The notes beneath the pieces were generated by a model. The model worked only from the letters and a program-made list of their open reading frames with translations. It was not told the origin of the DNA and made no database searches. A stretch of 64,000 nt of DNA. It comes from Halarcobacter sp. (GTDB lineage Bacteria; Campylobacterota; Campylobacteria; Campylobacterales; Arcobacteraceae). Of the stretch, positions 41,829 to 52,025 are shown piece after piece. The translations under genes were made by a program, and so were the position numbers. Every line of letters starts with the position of its first letter. Within the stretch, counting starts at the first letter, position 1. The DNA lies in NCBI RefSeq assembly GCF_963675975.1, contig NZ_OY780939.1, positions 2,232,001 through 2,296,000 of the forward strand. The letters are read 5' to 3'.

Positions 41829-43043
41829 TTAAAATTTAGCGTTTGGAATAGGGTGGTTCTCAACCACGAAATCAATATCTTTATCCCCTCTACCACTTAA
41901 ACTAACTAAAATAGTTTTATCTTTTGGAAGAGTTTTTGCTAGTTTCATTGCAAATGCTACAGCATGAGCTGATTCTAAAGCCGGAATAATCCCTTCAAGT
42001 TGAGACAGTTTATAAAAAGCATCAACAGCTTCTTTATCATTAGATAATCCAACTTTTGTTCGGCCTATCTCTTTTAAATAAGCATGTTCTGGGCCAACTG
42101 AAGGATAATCAATTCCTGAACCAATAGAATAAACAGGTGCAGGTTCACCATTTTCATCTTTTAGCATAATAGAATTAAACCCATGCATTACACCCTCTTG
42201 TCCATAAGTTAGAGTTGCAGCATGCTCTCCTATTTTTTCTCCAATTCCCATAGGTTCTACACCATAAAGATTTACCTCTTTTTCATCAATAAAAGCAGAA
42301 AATATTCCCATTGCATTTGAACCGCCACCAACACAAGCAACTATATTATCAGGTAACTTATCTTCATGTTCTAAAAACTGCTCTTTTGATTCAAAACCAA
42401 TAACACTTTGAAAATCTCTAACCATCATAGGAAAAGGGTGGGGACCTACAACAGAACCTATACAATAAATAGCAGTATCAGCTTGCGATACATAACTTTC
42501 AAAAGCTGAATCAACAGCTTCTTTTAAAGTTTTAAGACCATGTGTTGCAGGGATAACTTTTGCACCAAGAATCTTCATTCTAACTACATTTGGATGCTCT
42601 TTTTTTATATCAACTTCACCCATATGTATTTCACACTCTAAACCAAAATAAGCTGCTGCAGTTGCTAGTGCAACACCATGTTGTCCTGCTCCTGTTTCTG
42701 CAATCACTTTTTTAAATCCCATATGTTTTGCTAAAATAACTTCAGCCATACAATGGTTTAATTTATGTGCCCCAGAATGGTTTAAATCTTCTCTTTTCAA
42801 GTAGATTTTTGCTCCCCCACAAAATTTAGTTAAATTTTTTGCAAAAGAGATAGGAGTTGGTCTACCTTGATAATGCTTTCTTACATATTTTAACTCTTCA
42901 ATAAATTGTGGGTCATTTTTTAATTTTTTGTATTCTTTATTTATTTTTGCAAAAGGTTCTTCTAAAACAGGAGGAATAAAAGAACCTCCAAATTTACCAA
43001 AATATCCATTTTCATCTGGATAATTATCTAAATAATTAGACAT
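41829..43043 (-). CDS. trpB: Tryptophan synthase beta subunit, stand-alone copy
   Basis: A 404-residue PLP enzyme that joins indole and serine. The PLP-lysine region reads [17 protein letters not shown] (about 84-100; most TrpB have GAHKINN), followed by [37 protein letters not shown], the phosphate loop [11 protein letters not shown], and SGRGDKD near the end. No trpA is adjacent, and it follows a small HTH gene by a TAATG overlap, so it is not in a normal trp operon. It may recycle indole or act as the main TrpB; the region beside it handles indolepyruvate. Confidence 0.9.
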   Translation of the reverse strand: MSNYLDNYPDENGYFGKFGGSFIPPVLEEPFAKINKEYKKLKNDPQFIEELKYVRKHYQGRPTPISFAKNLTKFCGGAKIYLKREDLNHSGAHKLNHCMAEVILAKHMGFKKVIAETGAGQHGVALATAAAYFGLECEIHMGEVDIKKEHPNVVRMKILGAKVIPATHGLKTLKEAVDSAFESYVSQADTAIYCIGSVVGPHPFPMMVRDFQSVIGFESKEQFLEHEDKLPDNIVACVGGGSNAMGIFSAFIDEKEVNLYGVEPMGIGEKIGEHAATLTYGQEGVMHGFNSIMLKDENGEPAPVYSIGSGIDYPSVGPEHAYLKEIGRTKVGLSNDKEAVDAFYKLSQLEGIIPALESAHAVAFAMKLAKTLPKDKTILVSLSGRGDKDIDFVVENHPIPNAKF

Positions 43044-43492
43044 TAGGTTTTCTCCTTACCTAAAAATTCTTTGAAATAGACTGCTCTGTCTCTATCTCCA
43101 AATTTTCTTATTTTAAATATTTTTTTATATAGAAGGTATTTTTCTACAATGTTTAGCTCTTTTATTTTATTATAAATATTTAATACAAACTTGTGTCTAG
43201 TTGTAAGTATTTTATAATTGGCTTTTATAAAATAATCTTGAAACTCATTAACTTCTTCAATAGAGTTTAATTCAAAATCATTAATAATAAGAAAGTCAAT
43301 CTCTTTTAATGTAAAATCTTTTTGTATAGTATTTGAAAAATACTTTAGTAATGCATTAATCTCATTATTTATTTTTGAGTTATAATCTGCATTTTGAAGA
43401 TAAGAGTAAAGCTTTGGCTTACTTTTTCTCCAATTATATAGTGTATTTATTTGTACTTCAAAAAGTTCACTTATCTCTTTTGGAGTTAACAT
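43043..43492 (-). CDS. Small HTH protein coupled to trpB
   Basis: A 149-residue protein I cannot name. Residues 2-30 ([31 protein letters not shown]) form a helix-turn-helix like that in the probable antitoxin at 6288-6809. The remainder is helical and charged. Its stop overlaps the trpB start (TAATG), so the pair is translated together. A regulatory or adapter function is possible, but no evidence links it to tryptophan control beyond position. Confidence 0.65.
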   Translation of the reverse strand: MLTPKEISELFEVQINTLYNWRKSKPKLYSYLQNADYNSKINNEINALLKYFSNTIQKDFTLKEIDFLIINDFELNSIEEVNEFQDYFIKANYKILTTRHKFVLNIYNKIKELNIVEKYLLYKKIFKIRKFGDRDRAVYFKEFLGKEKT

Positions 43493-43553
43493 TAAATATC
43501 CTCTTAAAAATAGTCATAGATTATATTCTAATAGTTTTTAATAAGTCTTTACA

Positions 43554-43976
43554 CTATATATTTTTTAAAAGCTTTACTTTAGATTTTGATAATACTTTTG
43601 TAGCTTTTTCAAAATCTTCAATAGATACTTTAAAAATAAAGGCTCCACTATTTGAAGAATTAATAGTATATGTATATTCTATATTAATATCATTTTCTGT
43701 TAATACTGTTAGAACCTCATTAAAAGAACCAATATGATCATCAATCAAAACAGCAAAAACTTCTGTTGTAGTTGATGAAAAGCCATTATCATCCATTATC
43801 CTTTTTGCACTTTCCAAATCATCTACTAATAATCTTAATATTCCAAATTCACTACCATCTACTAAATTTAATGCTTTGATAGATATTTTATTTGCAGATA
43901 AGATATTTGTTATGTCAGTTAATTCACCTCTTTTATTTTCTAAAAAAATTGATAATTGTTTTATTGCATTTTTCAT
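43554..43976 (-). CDS. Tandem ACT-domain protein
   Basis: A 140-residue protein made of two ACT domains (about 5-70 and 72-135), small ligand-binding folds that usually sense amino acids. KQLSIFLENKRGELTDITNIL and VDGSEFGILRLLVDD mark the first copy; VLIDDHIGSFNEVLTVLTENDINIEYTYT the second. It is the last gene of the ior-paaK operon (1-bp gap). Such proteins commonly sit beside PaaK/IorAB genes and may sense aromatic amino acids. Confidence 0.85.
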   Translation of the reverse strand: MKNAIKQLSIFLENKRGELTDITNILSANKISIKALNLVDGSEFGILRLLVDDLESAKRIMDDNGFSSTTTEVFAVLIDDHIGSFNEVLTVLTENDINIEYTYTINSSNSGAFIFKVSIEDFEKATKVLSKSKVKLLKNI

Positions 43977-43977
43977 A

Positions 43978-45273
43978 CTATTTCCTTTTATCTACTATTC
44001 TTATTGCTTTACCAACACTTCTTTCAATACTTCTTGGCTCAACAAGTTTTACATCAGTTTTTATATAAAGATTGGTTAATAAATTGTGTTGAATATCTTT
44101 TTTGATTTTTTCCATTTCACCAATTGAATCAATCATTATCTCATCACTTATTTCAATTAGTATATCTAATTTATCTAAATGACCCTTTTTTTCTATAATT
44201 ATTTGATAGTTTAATGTTAGTCCCTCAGTTTGTGAAATCACGTGTTCTACTTGTGAAGGATAAACATTTACCCCATTTATTATTATCATATCATCAACTC
44301 TACCAACCACACTTTCCATTCTAACAATTGTCCGTCCACATTTACAAGGTGTTCTTATTAAAGATGTTATATCTCCTGTTCTATATCTTATTATTGGTAA
44401 AGCTTGTTTTGTTAAAGAAGTAATTACTAATTCTCCCCTTTCTCCATCAGGAAGTTGTTCTCCTGTTTTTGGATTAATAATTTCTGGGTAAAAATGGTCT
44501 TCAAAAACATGTAAATGTTCTGAATCTTTACATGAGCAGCTAACTCCTGGTCCAATAATTTCAGATAAACCATAAACTTCATGATAATCTATACCCCAAA
44601 CTTTAGAAACCTCTTCTTTTAATCCCTTTGATGTAGGTTCTGCTCCAAAAATTCCAGCTTTTAATTTAAAATCTTTTTTAAAACATGCACCAGATTTTGA
44701 AGCTATTTCAGCGATATGTAGGGCAAATGAAGGAGTAGAAGCTAGAATTGTAGCACCAAAATCTTTCATAAGCATCACTTGTCTATCTGTAAAACCGCCA
44801 GAACTAGGGATTATTGTAGCACCAATCTTTTCAGCACCATTGTGTAGTCCTAAACCTCCTGTAAAAAGTCCATAACCATAAGCATTATGGACAATATCAT
44901 CTTGATTTGCACCTACCAAAGTAAAAACTCTAGCCATCACTTCATCCCAAACATCCATATCTTTTTTTGTATAGCCAACTACTGTAGGTTTTCCTGTTGT
45001 TCCTGATGAAGAATGAACTCTAACTATTTGACTCATAGGTACAGTAAATAATCCAAAAGGATAGTGATTACGTAGATCTTGTTTCTTTGTAAAAGGTAAT
45101 TTATTTATATCATTTATTGTTTTAATATCAGAAGGGGTTATATTTAATTCATCGAATTTCTCCTTATAAAAAGGAGTTAAATTATATACTCTTTCAACTG
45201 TTTCAATTAATCTGCTAGATTGCAGTTTTTTTAATTCTTCTTTTGGGGCACATTCAATTTCATTCCAAATCAT
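43978..45273 (-). CDS. paaK: Phenylacetate-CoA ligase family protein
   Basis: A 431-residue AMP-forming ligase that activates phenylacetate or a related aryl-acetate with ATP and CoA. The P-loop VHSSSGTTGKPTVVGYT (about 88-104), YGLSEIIGPGVSCSC, RYRTGDIT and GRVDDMIIINGVNVYPSQVE are all intact, and length matches PaaK. Next to IorAB, its likely substrates are the arylacetates derived from Phe, Tyr or Trp; it could also work in the reverse, ATP-forming direction, as in archaea. It overlaps iorB by 1 bp. Confidence 0.9.
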   Translation of the reverse strand: MIWNEIECAPKEELKKLQSSRLIETVERVYNLTPFYKEKFDELNITPSDIKTINDINKLPFTKKQDLRNHYPFGLFTVPMSQIVRVHSSSGTTGKPTVVGYTKKDMDVWDEVMARVFTLVGANQDDIVHNAYGYGLFTGGLGLHNGAEKIGATIIPSSGGFTDRQVMLMKDFGATILASTPSFALHIAEIASKSGACFKKDFKLKAGIFGAEPTSKGLKEEVSKVWGIDYHEVYGLSEIIGPGVSCSCKDSEHLHVFEDHFYPEIINPKTGEQLPDGERGELVITSLTKQALPIIRYRTGDITSLIRTPCKCGRTIVRMESVVGRVDDMIIINGVNVYPSQVEHVISQTEGLTLNYQIIIEKKGHLDKLDILIEISDEIMIDSIGEMEKIKKDIQHNLLTNLYIKTDVKLVEPRSIERSVGKAIRIVDKRK

Positions 45274-45809
45274 TATTTTCCCTTTGTATCAATTATTGCT
45301 TTTTCTAGCACTTCAATATTTTGTTCAGCTACTTTTGGGTTAAACTGAATTAAAGCCTCTTTTACATCATCTAAAGAAAATGGAAAATTTTCACATTTTG
45401 CTAATACTACACCTAACATATACACATTTAGTCCCTGAATAGGGAATTCATTATTTTTTGCTTTAGCAAAAGCATCTATTTGAAATACTTTTCCATTTAA
45501 ATCATCTTTATAAAAATCATCTTCAGCATTTACAACTAAAGATGCTCCTTTTTTTAAAAAACTTATATTTCTTAAAGCTTCATTCTTTTCTAAGCCAATT
45601 AATAAATCTGCTTGTGCAGAATCTATTAAAGGATTAGTATAATCTCCTAATTTTATTGTGCAAGAAACGGCACCTCCCCTTTGAGACATTCCGTGGTTTT
45701 CTGTACCTAAACATGCTACATTTTTATTACCCGCACAAAGTGCTAATATTTTTACTAAAAAAACTGAGCCTTGACCACCAAATCCTGCTATTACTATTTG
45801 ATATTTCAT
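45273..45809 (-). CDS. iorB: Indolepyruvate:ferredoxin oxidoreductase beta subunit
   Basis: A 178-residue gamma-type domain of 2-oxoacid:ferredoxin oxidoreductases. It begins with the family pattern IVIAGFGGQGSVFLVKILALCA and continues GTENHGMSQRGGAVSCTIKLG. With IorA it converts aryl pyruvates (indolepyruvate, phenylpyruvate) plus CoA to aryl-acetyl-CoA and reduced ferredoxin. It overlaps iorA by 4 bp and paaK by 1 bp. Confidence 0.92.
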   Translation of the reverse strand: MKYQIVIAGFGGQGSVFLVKILALCAGNKNVACLGTENHGMSQRGGAVSCTIKLGDYTNPLIDSAQADLLIGLEKNEALRNISFLKKGASLVVNAEDDFYKDDLNGKVFQIDAFAKAKNNEFPIQGLNVYMLGVVLAKCENFPFSLDDVKEALIQFNPKVAEQNIEVLEKAIIDTKGK

Positions 45810-47626
45810 TTTTTTAAACTCCTTTTTTCATCTAAAACAAAAGCCTCTGTTGGACATACAATATTTAGACATGAACCACAGCCAATACATAAAAATGGAT
45901 CTATTTCTACTTTTCCTTCATCGTTATAAGACATAGGTGGACACTTATAAACTGTTGTACACTGATTACAGGCAACACAATCTTCAGGATTAACTTTTGA
46001 AAACTCTTGGGGCAGGTGTAGATTTACAATCTCTTTATCTAATACACAAAATTCTCTAATTACAGCTACAATTGGTCCAGAGGCATTATCATATTTCTCT
46101 TTCATATTTTTAAAGAATTTAATTGTTTCATTTAAATCATTTGTATATTCATACTCATAGGTTTCAGCTCCACAACCTTGAGCAACTTTTACAATATCAA
46201 CTTCCCCACTTTGTCTTTGTGGTGGTTTTTGTCTTCCTGTCATTGCAACAACCGAATTATCTAATACAACAAGTAAAAATTTGTGTTTTTGGTAAACAGC
46301 ATTAATCAAAGGTGGTATACCCCCGTGAAAAAATGTACTGTCACCAATTGTTGCTACTGTGTATTTATCAGGATCAGAAATTGAAAACCCACTAGCCATT
46401 GACACAGAAGCACCCATACATAAGACAGTATCTATTGCACCTTGATTTATACCTAGAGTATAACATCCTATATCAGATGGGAAAATAGATTTTTTCTTTT
46501 TAAAAACCTTCATTATCGAATAATAAATATCTCTATGTGGACATCCTGGGCATAAATTTGGTGGACGAGATGGTATCTCTTCTTTATATGGAATTGTTGG
46601 ATATAAATTTTCACCTTTATAGATTTCAAGCTTTTTTAATGCATCTTGTATATATACTTTTTGTAATTCATCTATAATATTCATTGTTGAATCTAATCTT
46701 CCATGAACATTTGGTGCCATAATTTGTTCTTCAATACATGCCATAGGTTCTTCAACAACTAATATGTGTTCATAGTTTTTAAATTGCTCTCTAATTTTAT
46801 TTTCTGGAAGAGGATAAGGCATTTTAAATTTTATTATATCTGCGTCAATTGACAAATCTTCTAAGGCTTCTTTTGCAAATCCATAACCTGTACCTGAACT
46901 AAGTATTAATAATTTACCACCTTTACAAGCCTCAAATTCAGGTTTTATTAGTTTTTCCCAATTGTATTCTTTGATAGAATTAATTCTATCAATCATTTCA
47001 TAACCTTGTCTTAATCTTCCTGTACGGGGAACTGCTGCCCATCTAGTGATTTCTCTATTAAAATTACCTTTTTGTGGAATAAAATTAATATTATCTTCAA
47101 CTTCAACAATCTGTCTTGCATGACATACTCTCATTACTGGTCTAAGCATTGTAGGTGTCTGAAACTTTTCAGATATTTCTGCTGCTAAACTAACAAAATC
47201 ATATGCATCTTGTGGTGTTGCAGGGTCTAGTACTGGAATTTTTGCAAATTTAGCAAAAACTCTACTATCTTGTTCTGTTTGAGATGAGTGAAATCCTGGA
47301 TCATCTGCAACAATCAATACAAATGCACCTAAATTTCCTATATATGCAGCACTCATAAGTGCATCACTAGCCACATTTAAGCCAACTTGTTTCATTGTAG
47401 CTGCTGTTCTTTTTCCTGTCATAGCTCCTGCATATGCAACTTCAAAACCTACTTTTTCATTTGTTGCCCATTGAGCGTACAAATCTAAATTATATTTAGC
47501 TTTAAGCTTTTGAATATTAGTCAGAATTTCGCTTGAAGGTGTACCTGGATATCCTGAAACCATATCAATATTTGAATGAATCATACCTAATGCAATTGCG
47601 TCATTTCCCATTAATGTTTGTTTCAT
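45806..47626 (-). CDS. iorA: Indolepyruvate:ferredoxin oxidoreductase alpha subunit
   Basis: A 606-residue protein with a pyrimidine-binding domain (VSGYPGTPSSEIL at about 19), a C-terminal thiamine diphosphate domain (GDSTFFHGGIPPLINAVY, then VVLDNSVVAMTGRQ) and a ferredoxin-like end with two 4Fe-4S sets: CVACNQCTTVYKC and CIGCGSCLNIVCP. Preceded by CPGCPHRDIYYS. Together with IorB it oxidises aryl pyruvates. First gene of the operon iorA-iorB-paaK-ACT. Confidence 0.94.
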   Translation of the reverse strand: MKQTLMGNDAIALGMIHSNIDMVSGYPGTPSSEILTNIQKLKAKYNLDLYAQWATNEKVGFEVAYAGAMTGKRTAATMKQVGLNVASDALMSAAYIGNLGAFVLIVADDPGFHSSQTEQDSRVFAKFAKIPVLDPATPQDAYDFVSLAAEISEKFQTPTMLRPVMRVCHARQIVEVEDNINFIPQKGNFNREITRWAAVPRTGRLRQGYEMIDRINSIKEYNWEKLIKPEFEACKGGKLLILSSGTGYGFAKEALEDLSIDADIIKFKMPYPLPENKIREQFKNYEHILVVEEPMACIEEQIMAPNVHGRLDSTMNIIDELQKVYIQDALKKLEIYKGENLYPTIPYKEEIPSRPPNLCPGCPHRDIYYSIMKVFKKKKSIFPSDIGCYTLGINQGAIDTVLCMGASVSMASGFSISDPDKYTVATIGDSTFFHGGIPPLINAVYQKHKFLLVVLDNSVVAMTGRQKPPQRQSGEVDIVKVAQGCGAETYEYEYTNDLNETIKFFKNMKEKYDNASGPIVAVIREFCVLDKEIVNLHLPQEFSKVNPEDCVACNQCTTVYKCPPMSYNDEGKVEIDPFLCIGCGSCLNIVCPTEAFVLDEKRSLKK

Positions 47627-48006
47627 AATTTTCCTATTTATTAAAAATTTTAAATATTATACATATAATTATATTTATTAAGCTTTAATTAATTATTTTT
47701 TACAAATATTAATAAAAAATATAATTATTGGAAGAAAATACTAAATAATTAAATATAATCAATAAATATTTAACTTATTTAGATTATAAAATACAATAGT
47801 TGTATAAAAATATTAAGTTTTAAAGATTATTTAATTTTTATTTGTATATAAATTTATAAATTTGTTAAAATATATACTAATTTTTAATTTTAGTGTAGAA
47901 GTTAAATCTTTAACTATTTTAAATTTAATTCTAAAAAATCTAATAATTTAAATTTTGAGATTTTACTTAAGAAAGGAAAAGGTTGTAATTAACTAGAAAG
48001 AGAATG
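47627..48006. other. AT-rich intergenic region upstream of iorA
   Basis: About 380 bp of very AT-rich sequence without a supported gene. It must hold the iorA promoter. At its edge, AAAGAGAA/TTCTCTTT (47997-48004 with 48011-48018) forms a hairpin over the last codons of the next gene and may end that transcript. I see no riboswitch. Confidence 0.5.
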
Positions 48007-48399
48007 CTACTTCTCTTTAGTTTTTGGAAATATTTTATCTCTATCAGCCAAAATATGTTTAGTTGGTCTTTTATTGAAATCCAAAGCAACAACTACAATT
48101 TCATCAACAGAAACAATTATTTTATTTGTAGTTTTATTTTTTATTTCACATTTAACTGTAATTGATGTTTGGCCAGTACTTATAAGCTCTGTTCCAATTA
48201 CTACTATATCACCTATGTTGGCAGGACTTTTAAAGTATACTTCACTCATTTTTACTGTTGCTAATCTTTGTGTGTCTAAAAGCTGTGCTGCAAAAATAAT
48301 AACTTCTTCATCAATCCAAGAGATTGCTTGTCCACCAAAAAGTATTCCAGCAGCGTTTAAATGGGGATACATAACCATTCTTTGAGAATTGTATAACAA
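48007..48399 (-). CDS. Acyl-CoA thioesterase (YciA-type hotdog)
   Basis: A 130-residue single-hotdog protein. AAGILFGGQAISWIDEEVIIFAAQ (about 16-39) corresponds to the YciA/acyl-CoA thioesterase active-site helix with its Asp, and VYFKSPANIGDIVVIG follows. It probably trims acyl-CoAs. The start is TTG 48399 with AAAGG about 7 bp upstream; an ATG at residue 8 is the alternative. Monocistronic. Confidence 0.82.
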   Translation of the reverse strand: MLYNSQRMVMYPHLNAAGILFGGQAISWIDEEVIIFAAQLLDTQRLATVKMSEVYFKSPANIGDIVVIGTELISTGQTSITVKCEIKNKTTNKIIVSVDEIVVVALDFNKRPTKHILADRDKIFPKTKEK

Positions 48400-48488
48400 A
48401 ACTAACCTTTTTTATTTTATTTATACAATAATGAATTTAATAAAATAATTAAAAATGGTAATAAAAGATAAAATTTAATCTGGAAAGA

Positions 48489-48519
48489 GTAAAGATTTCA
48501 CTTATGTGAAAATCTTTAC
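48489..48519 (-). terminator. Terminator after dnaJ
   Basis: A long stem GTAAAGATTTCAC/GTGAAAATCTTTAC with one bulged base and a TTAT loop, starting 5 bp beyond the dnaJ stop; the minus strand continues TCTTTCC. Strong hairpin, moderate T tail. Confidence 0.8.
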
Positions 48520-48524
48520 AAATA

Positions 48525-49652
48525 TTATTTAAACCAACCTTTTACTTTATCAAACATATTTTCAAAGTTAGATTCATGAGGTTTACTTTCAAGTCCAAAA
48601 CTCTCTTGTAGTTTTTCTAAAAGCTCTTTTTGTTCGTTGTTTAGTGTTTTAGGATAAGTTATTTTGATTTGTACAATTAAATCACCTTTTCCATAACCTT
48701 GAACAGATTTTACACCTTCACCTTCAAATTTAAATTGCTCTTTATCTTTTGTTCCTGCTGGAATTTTTAGTTGTAATTCTCCTCTTAAACCAGGAATCTT
48801 GATTTTTGCACCAAGGGCAACTTGTGTAAAGAAAATAGGAACTTCTAAATAGATATCGTCTCCATGTCTAATAAAGTGAGAATCCTCTTTTACTTTTATT
48901 TGTAAATAAAGGTCTCCTCTTTGACCATTTGGAGCAATATTTCCTCTATTTGAAACTCTGATTCTATTTCCATCGTTTACACCTTCAGGAATTGAAACTT
49001 CAAATTTATCCTCTTTTTCTTTATATCCAAGACCATTACATGTATTACATTTATCTGTTGCAGTTTGCCCAGAACCTTGACAATGAGGACATGTTTGAGC
49101 AAAAGTCATAAAACCTTGTCTCATATGAATTTGACCTTGACCTTGACAATGTGGACAAGTGCTTAATTTACCATCTTTTGCCCCAGTACCTTTACAATCT
49201 GGACAAGCATCTTTATATGTATATTTAATCTCTTTTTTTGTTCCAAAAACAGCTTCATTAAACTCTACACTAACTTCTACAGCAATATCTAAATTGTAAT
49301 TATAAGTTTTTCTTTCTCTTCTGCTTGAACCACCGAAGCCTCCAAAGCCTCCGCCTCCAAACATCTCTTCAAAAATAGAACTTATGTCATCAAAACCACC
49401 AGAGAAACCACCACCTTGTCCATGACCTTCTAATCCAGCTTTACCATATCTGTCATAAATAGCTCTTTTTTCATCATCACTTAACACTTGGTAAGCTTCA
49501 TTTACAGCTTTAAACTTCTCTTCTGCTTCTGTATCACCAGGGTTTTTATCAGGGTGATATTTCATAGCCATTTTTCTATAAGCTTTTTTGATAGTACCCT
49601 TATCACTATCTTTAGTAACTTCTAATAATTCATAATAGTCTAATTCAGTCAA
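48525..49652 (-). CDS. dnaJ: Chaperone DnaJ
   Basis: A 375-residue Hsp40 that stimulates DnaK. It has a J domain (1-70, HPD in [11 protein letters not shown]), a Gly/Phe region (about 75-110, GGGFGGFGG), four zinc-finger repeats ([32 protein letters not shown], about 150-210) and the C-terminal substrate-binding domains. Complete type-I DnaJ of normal length. Divergent from recR across 71 bp; dnaK and grpE are not nearby. Confidence 0.96.
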   Translation of the reverse strand: MTELDYYELLEVTKDSDKGTIKKAYRKMAMKYHPDKNPGDTEAEEKFKAVNEAYQVLSDDEKRAIYDRYGKAGLEGHGQGGGFSGGFDDISSIFEEMFGGGGFGGFGGSSRRERKTYNYNLDIAVEVSVEFNEAVFGTKKEIKYTYKDACPDCKGTGAKDGKLSTCPHCQGQGQIHMRQGFMTFAQTCPHCQGSGQTATDKCNTCNGLGYKEKEDKFEVSIPEGVNDGNRIRVSNRGNIAPNGQRGDLYLQIKVKEDSHFIRHGDDIYLEVPIFFTQVALGAKIKIPGLRGELQLKIPAGTKDKEQFKFEGEGVKSVQGYGKGDLIVQIKITYPKTLNNEQKELLEKLQESFGLESKPHESNFENMFDKVKGWFK

Positions 49653-49723
49653 TTACTAACTCCTAAATCAATATTTTGGGCGATTTTATCTAAAATCCCA
49701 TTAAGATTTGATATAATATCTTT

Positions 49724-50296
49724 ATGAAAAAAGGTTTAGAAAAGTTTTATGATTTGGTTGATGCTTTTGAAAGCTTACCAACTATAGGTAAAAAATCAGC
49801 ATTAAGACTTGCATATCATATAATTATGAATGACAATTATTGCGGAATAAAAATAGCTCACAGTATTGAAAATGCATTAAATAGCATAAAAAGATGTGTT
49901 AAATGTGGTTCTATGAGTGAACATGAGATTTGTGAAGTTTGTTTGGATGAAACAAGACAAAGAGACAAAGTTTGTATTGTACAAAGTGCAAAAGATATTT
50001 TTATAATAGAAGAATCAAAACAATTTGATGGATTATATTTTGTAATAGAAGAGTTAGACCATGATTCTTTGGATAGATTACTTAAGTTTATAGATGAAAA
50101 TGAGACAAAGGATATACTTTTTGCAATAACTCCATCTCTATCAAACGATGCTTTTATATTATATATTGAAGATAAATTAAAAGATAAAAATATAACTTTT
50201 ACAAAAATAGCACAAGGGGTTCCAACTGGTGTTAGTTTAGAAAATGTTGATATTTTATCTTTAGCTAAAGCTATACAAAGTAAAGTGGATATCTAA
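49724..50296 (+). CDS. recR: Recombination protein RecR
   Basis: A 190-residue RecR that helps RecO load RecA on gapped DNA. It has the N-terminal HhH region FESLPTIGKKSALRLAYH (about 15-32), the zinc finger CVKCGSMSEHEICEVC (about 55-70) and a Toprim domain (VCIVQSAKDIFIIEE onward) ending in the QGVPTGVSLENVD stretch. A little shorter than E. coli RecR. Its TAA overlaps the next ATG. Confidence 0.93.
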   Translation: MKKGLEKFYDLVDAFESLPTIGKKSALRLAYHIIMNDNYCGIKIAHSIENALNSIKRCVKCGSMSEHEICEVCLDETRQRDKVCIVQSAKDIFIIEESKQFDGLYFVIEELDHDSLDRLLKFIDENETKDILFAITPSLSNDAFILYIEDKLKDKNITFTKIAQGVPTGVSLENVDILSLAKAIQSKVDI

Positions 50297-50469
50297 TGGA
50301 AAAAAGAATAGTTTGTCAAAAATGTAAACACTATTTTGTAACTTGGCAACCAAGTAAACCCCATGGTTGTAATGCATATGGCTTTAAATCTCAAACCATT
50401 CCCTCAGTAGTTGTAAAAAGAAGTAGTGGAATTGATTGTTCATTTTTTGAATTAAAGAATAATAGTTAA
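50296..50469 (+). CDS. Small Cys-rich protein, zinc-ribbon-like
   Basis: A 57-residue protein. CQKCKHYFVTWQPSKPHGCNAYGFKSQ holds Cys8, Cys11 and Cys27, and a fourth Cys lies near 49 (GIDCSFF), enough for one zinc site. It starts in a TAATG overlap with recR and ends in another TAATG overlap with the kinase gene, so the reading frame is almost certainly real. Function unknown. Confidence 0.75.
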   Translation: MEKRIVCQKCKHYFVTWQPSKPHGCNAYGFKSQTIPSVVVKRSSGIDCSFFELKNNS

Positions 50470-51968
50470 TGAGAATCGTTCATTTAACAACTTACTATGA
50501 TTCTTTAAATAATAAAAATGTAAAAATTAAACTATTAAAAACTTGGTTAACAAAAGAAAAAGTTTTTAAAATTTTAAAAGCTCATAATGTAGATTTTGAG
50601 CCTTTTATAAAAAATTATGCTCTTAATATAATTAATCATTTTTTAATTGCTGTAAAAGATTCAAATTTAGATAACTTAAATGAAGTAGATGATTTTGTTA
50701 ATTATTTAAAAGAGCATGATATATCACTTGTTGATTTATATTGTGTTTGTAATGGTTTAAGAGATAGCTTCATTGAATATTTTAATGATAATAATATGAT
50801 GAAACTAGAGATAATAAAAGAGTTAAATGATATATCTGAATATAGTTTTTCTAAAATATTAACTAAATACACCCATACAAGTGAAAAAATTGTTAAAAAG
50901 CTAAATAAAAATGATGATATTATAGATAAATTTATAATAATGACTAAATATGATCTAGATGGAAATATAATAGATGTATCTCAAGCATTTTGCGATATTT
51001 CAGGTTATACAAAAGATGAAATACTTGGTAAATCTTTCAGAGAGGTCAAACATCCTGATTTAGATGAAAAAATACTTCAAGATATTGAAAAATCAATGAT
51101 AGATGGAAAAACTTGGCATGGTGAAATAAAAAATATAGACAAATATGGAAAAACATATTGGGTAGAAGCTACTATTACACCAGTATTTGATAATAATGGA
51201 AATGTTTTATATATAGATTCAATTAGACAAGATATAACTATAAAAAAAGAGTTAGAGGAGCAGCAATCAATATTAATTGAACAATCCAAATCTGCAGCGA
51301 TTGGAGAGATGATCTCTATGATAGCTCACCAATGGAGACAACCTTTACAAGCTGTTTCAATCTTAATTCAAAAATTACCTTTAACAAAAATGCAAGATGG
51401 AGTTATATCTGATGAACTTCTTTCACAAGTAGTTGAAGATGTTGGTTCACAGTTAGAATATATGAGCAAAACTATTGATGATTTTAGAGATTACTTTCTA
51501 CCTGATAAACCTAAAGAGAAAATATCTATTAGAGATTTAATTGAAAAAACTATGGACTTTTTAGGTTTTATGTTAAAAAATGATGGAATAAAAATAGAAA
51601 CTAAAATAAAAGATAATATATATTTAGAAATATATGTAAATGAAATTATACAAGTGTTTATTAGTATTATAAAAAATGCTCGAGATATTTTGGTTGAAAA
51701 ATCGATAAAAAATAGTCAAATTATAATTGAGGCTCATAAAGATAATTCATATTTAAATATATCTATAGAAGACAATGCAGGTGGAATACAAAAAGAGATT
51801 ATTAACAAAATTTTTGAACCATATTTTTCTACAAAAGATAATAAAAATGGTACAGGATTGGGCTTATACATGTGTAAAACTATAATTGAAAAACAAAGTT
51901 TAGGTTCTTTAAGTGTTGAGAACAGTGATTTAGGAGCAAAATTTATAATAAAACTGCCAATATCATAA
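50469..51968 (+). CDS. PAS-domain sensor histidine kinase (cytosolic)
   Basis: A 499-residue kinase with no membrane span. An N-terminal helical region (about 1-150) resembles sensory helical bundles; a PAS domain follows (about 155-265, FCDISGYTKDEILGKSF and a PAC end with SIRQDITIKKELEE). The kinase core has H-box IGEMISMIAHQWRQPLQA, N-box IKNARDIL, DNAGGIQ and GTGLGLYMCK. No partner regulator is adjacent. The start overlaps the small Cys-rich gene (TAATG); an internal start is possible. Confidence 0.88.
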   Translation: MRIVHLTTYYDSLNNKNVKIKLLKTWLTKEKVFKILKAHNVDFEPFIKNYALNIINHFLIAVKDSNLDNLNEVDDFVNYLKEHDISLVDLYCVCNGLRDSFIEYFNDNNMMKLEIIKELNDISEYSFSKILTKYTHTSEKIVKKLNKNDDIIDKFIIMTKYDLDGNIIDVSQAFCDISGYTKDEILGKSFREVKHPDLDEKILQDIEKSMIDGKTWHGEIKNIDKYGKTYWVEATITPVFDNNGNVLYIDSIRQDITIKKELEEQQSILIEQSKSAAIGEMISMIAHQWRQPLQAVSILIQKLPLTKMQDGVISDELLSQVVEDVGSQLEYMSKTIDDFRDYFLPDKPKEKISIRDLIEKTMDFLGFMLKNDGIKIETKIKDNIYLEIYVNEIIQVFISIIKNARDILVEKSIKNSQIIIEAHKDNSYLNISIEDNAGGIQKEIINKIFEPYFSTKDNKNGTGLGLYMCKTIIEKQSLGSLSVENSDLGAKFIIKLPIS

Positions 51969-52025
51969 ATAAAGTGATTTTACAGTAAAATATTAACCTT
52001 ATTTACTTAATTTAGGAGTAGAAAT

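Noticed and set aside
50296-50469. Uracil-DNA glycosylase annotation for the small Cys-rich protein
   Set aside because: At 57 residues without glycosylase motifs the name cannot be supported from sequence.
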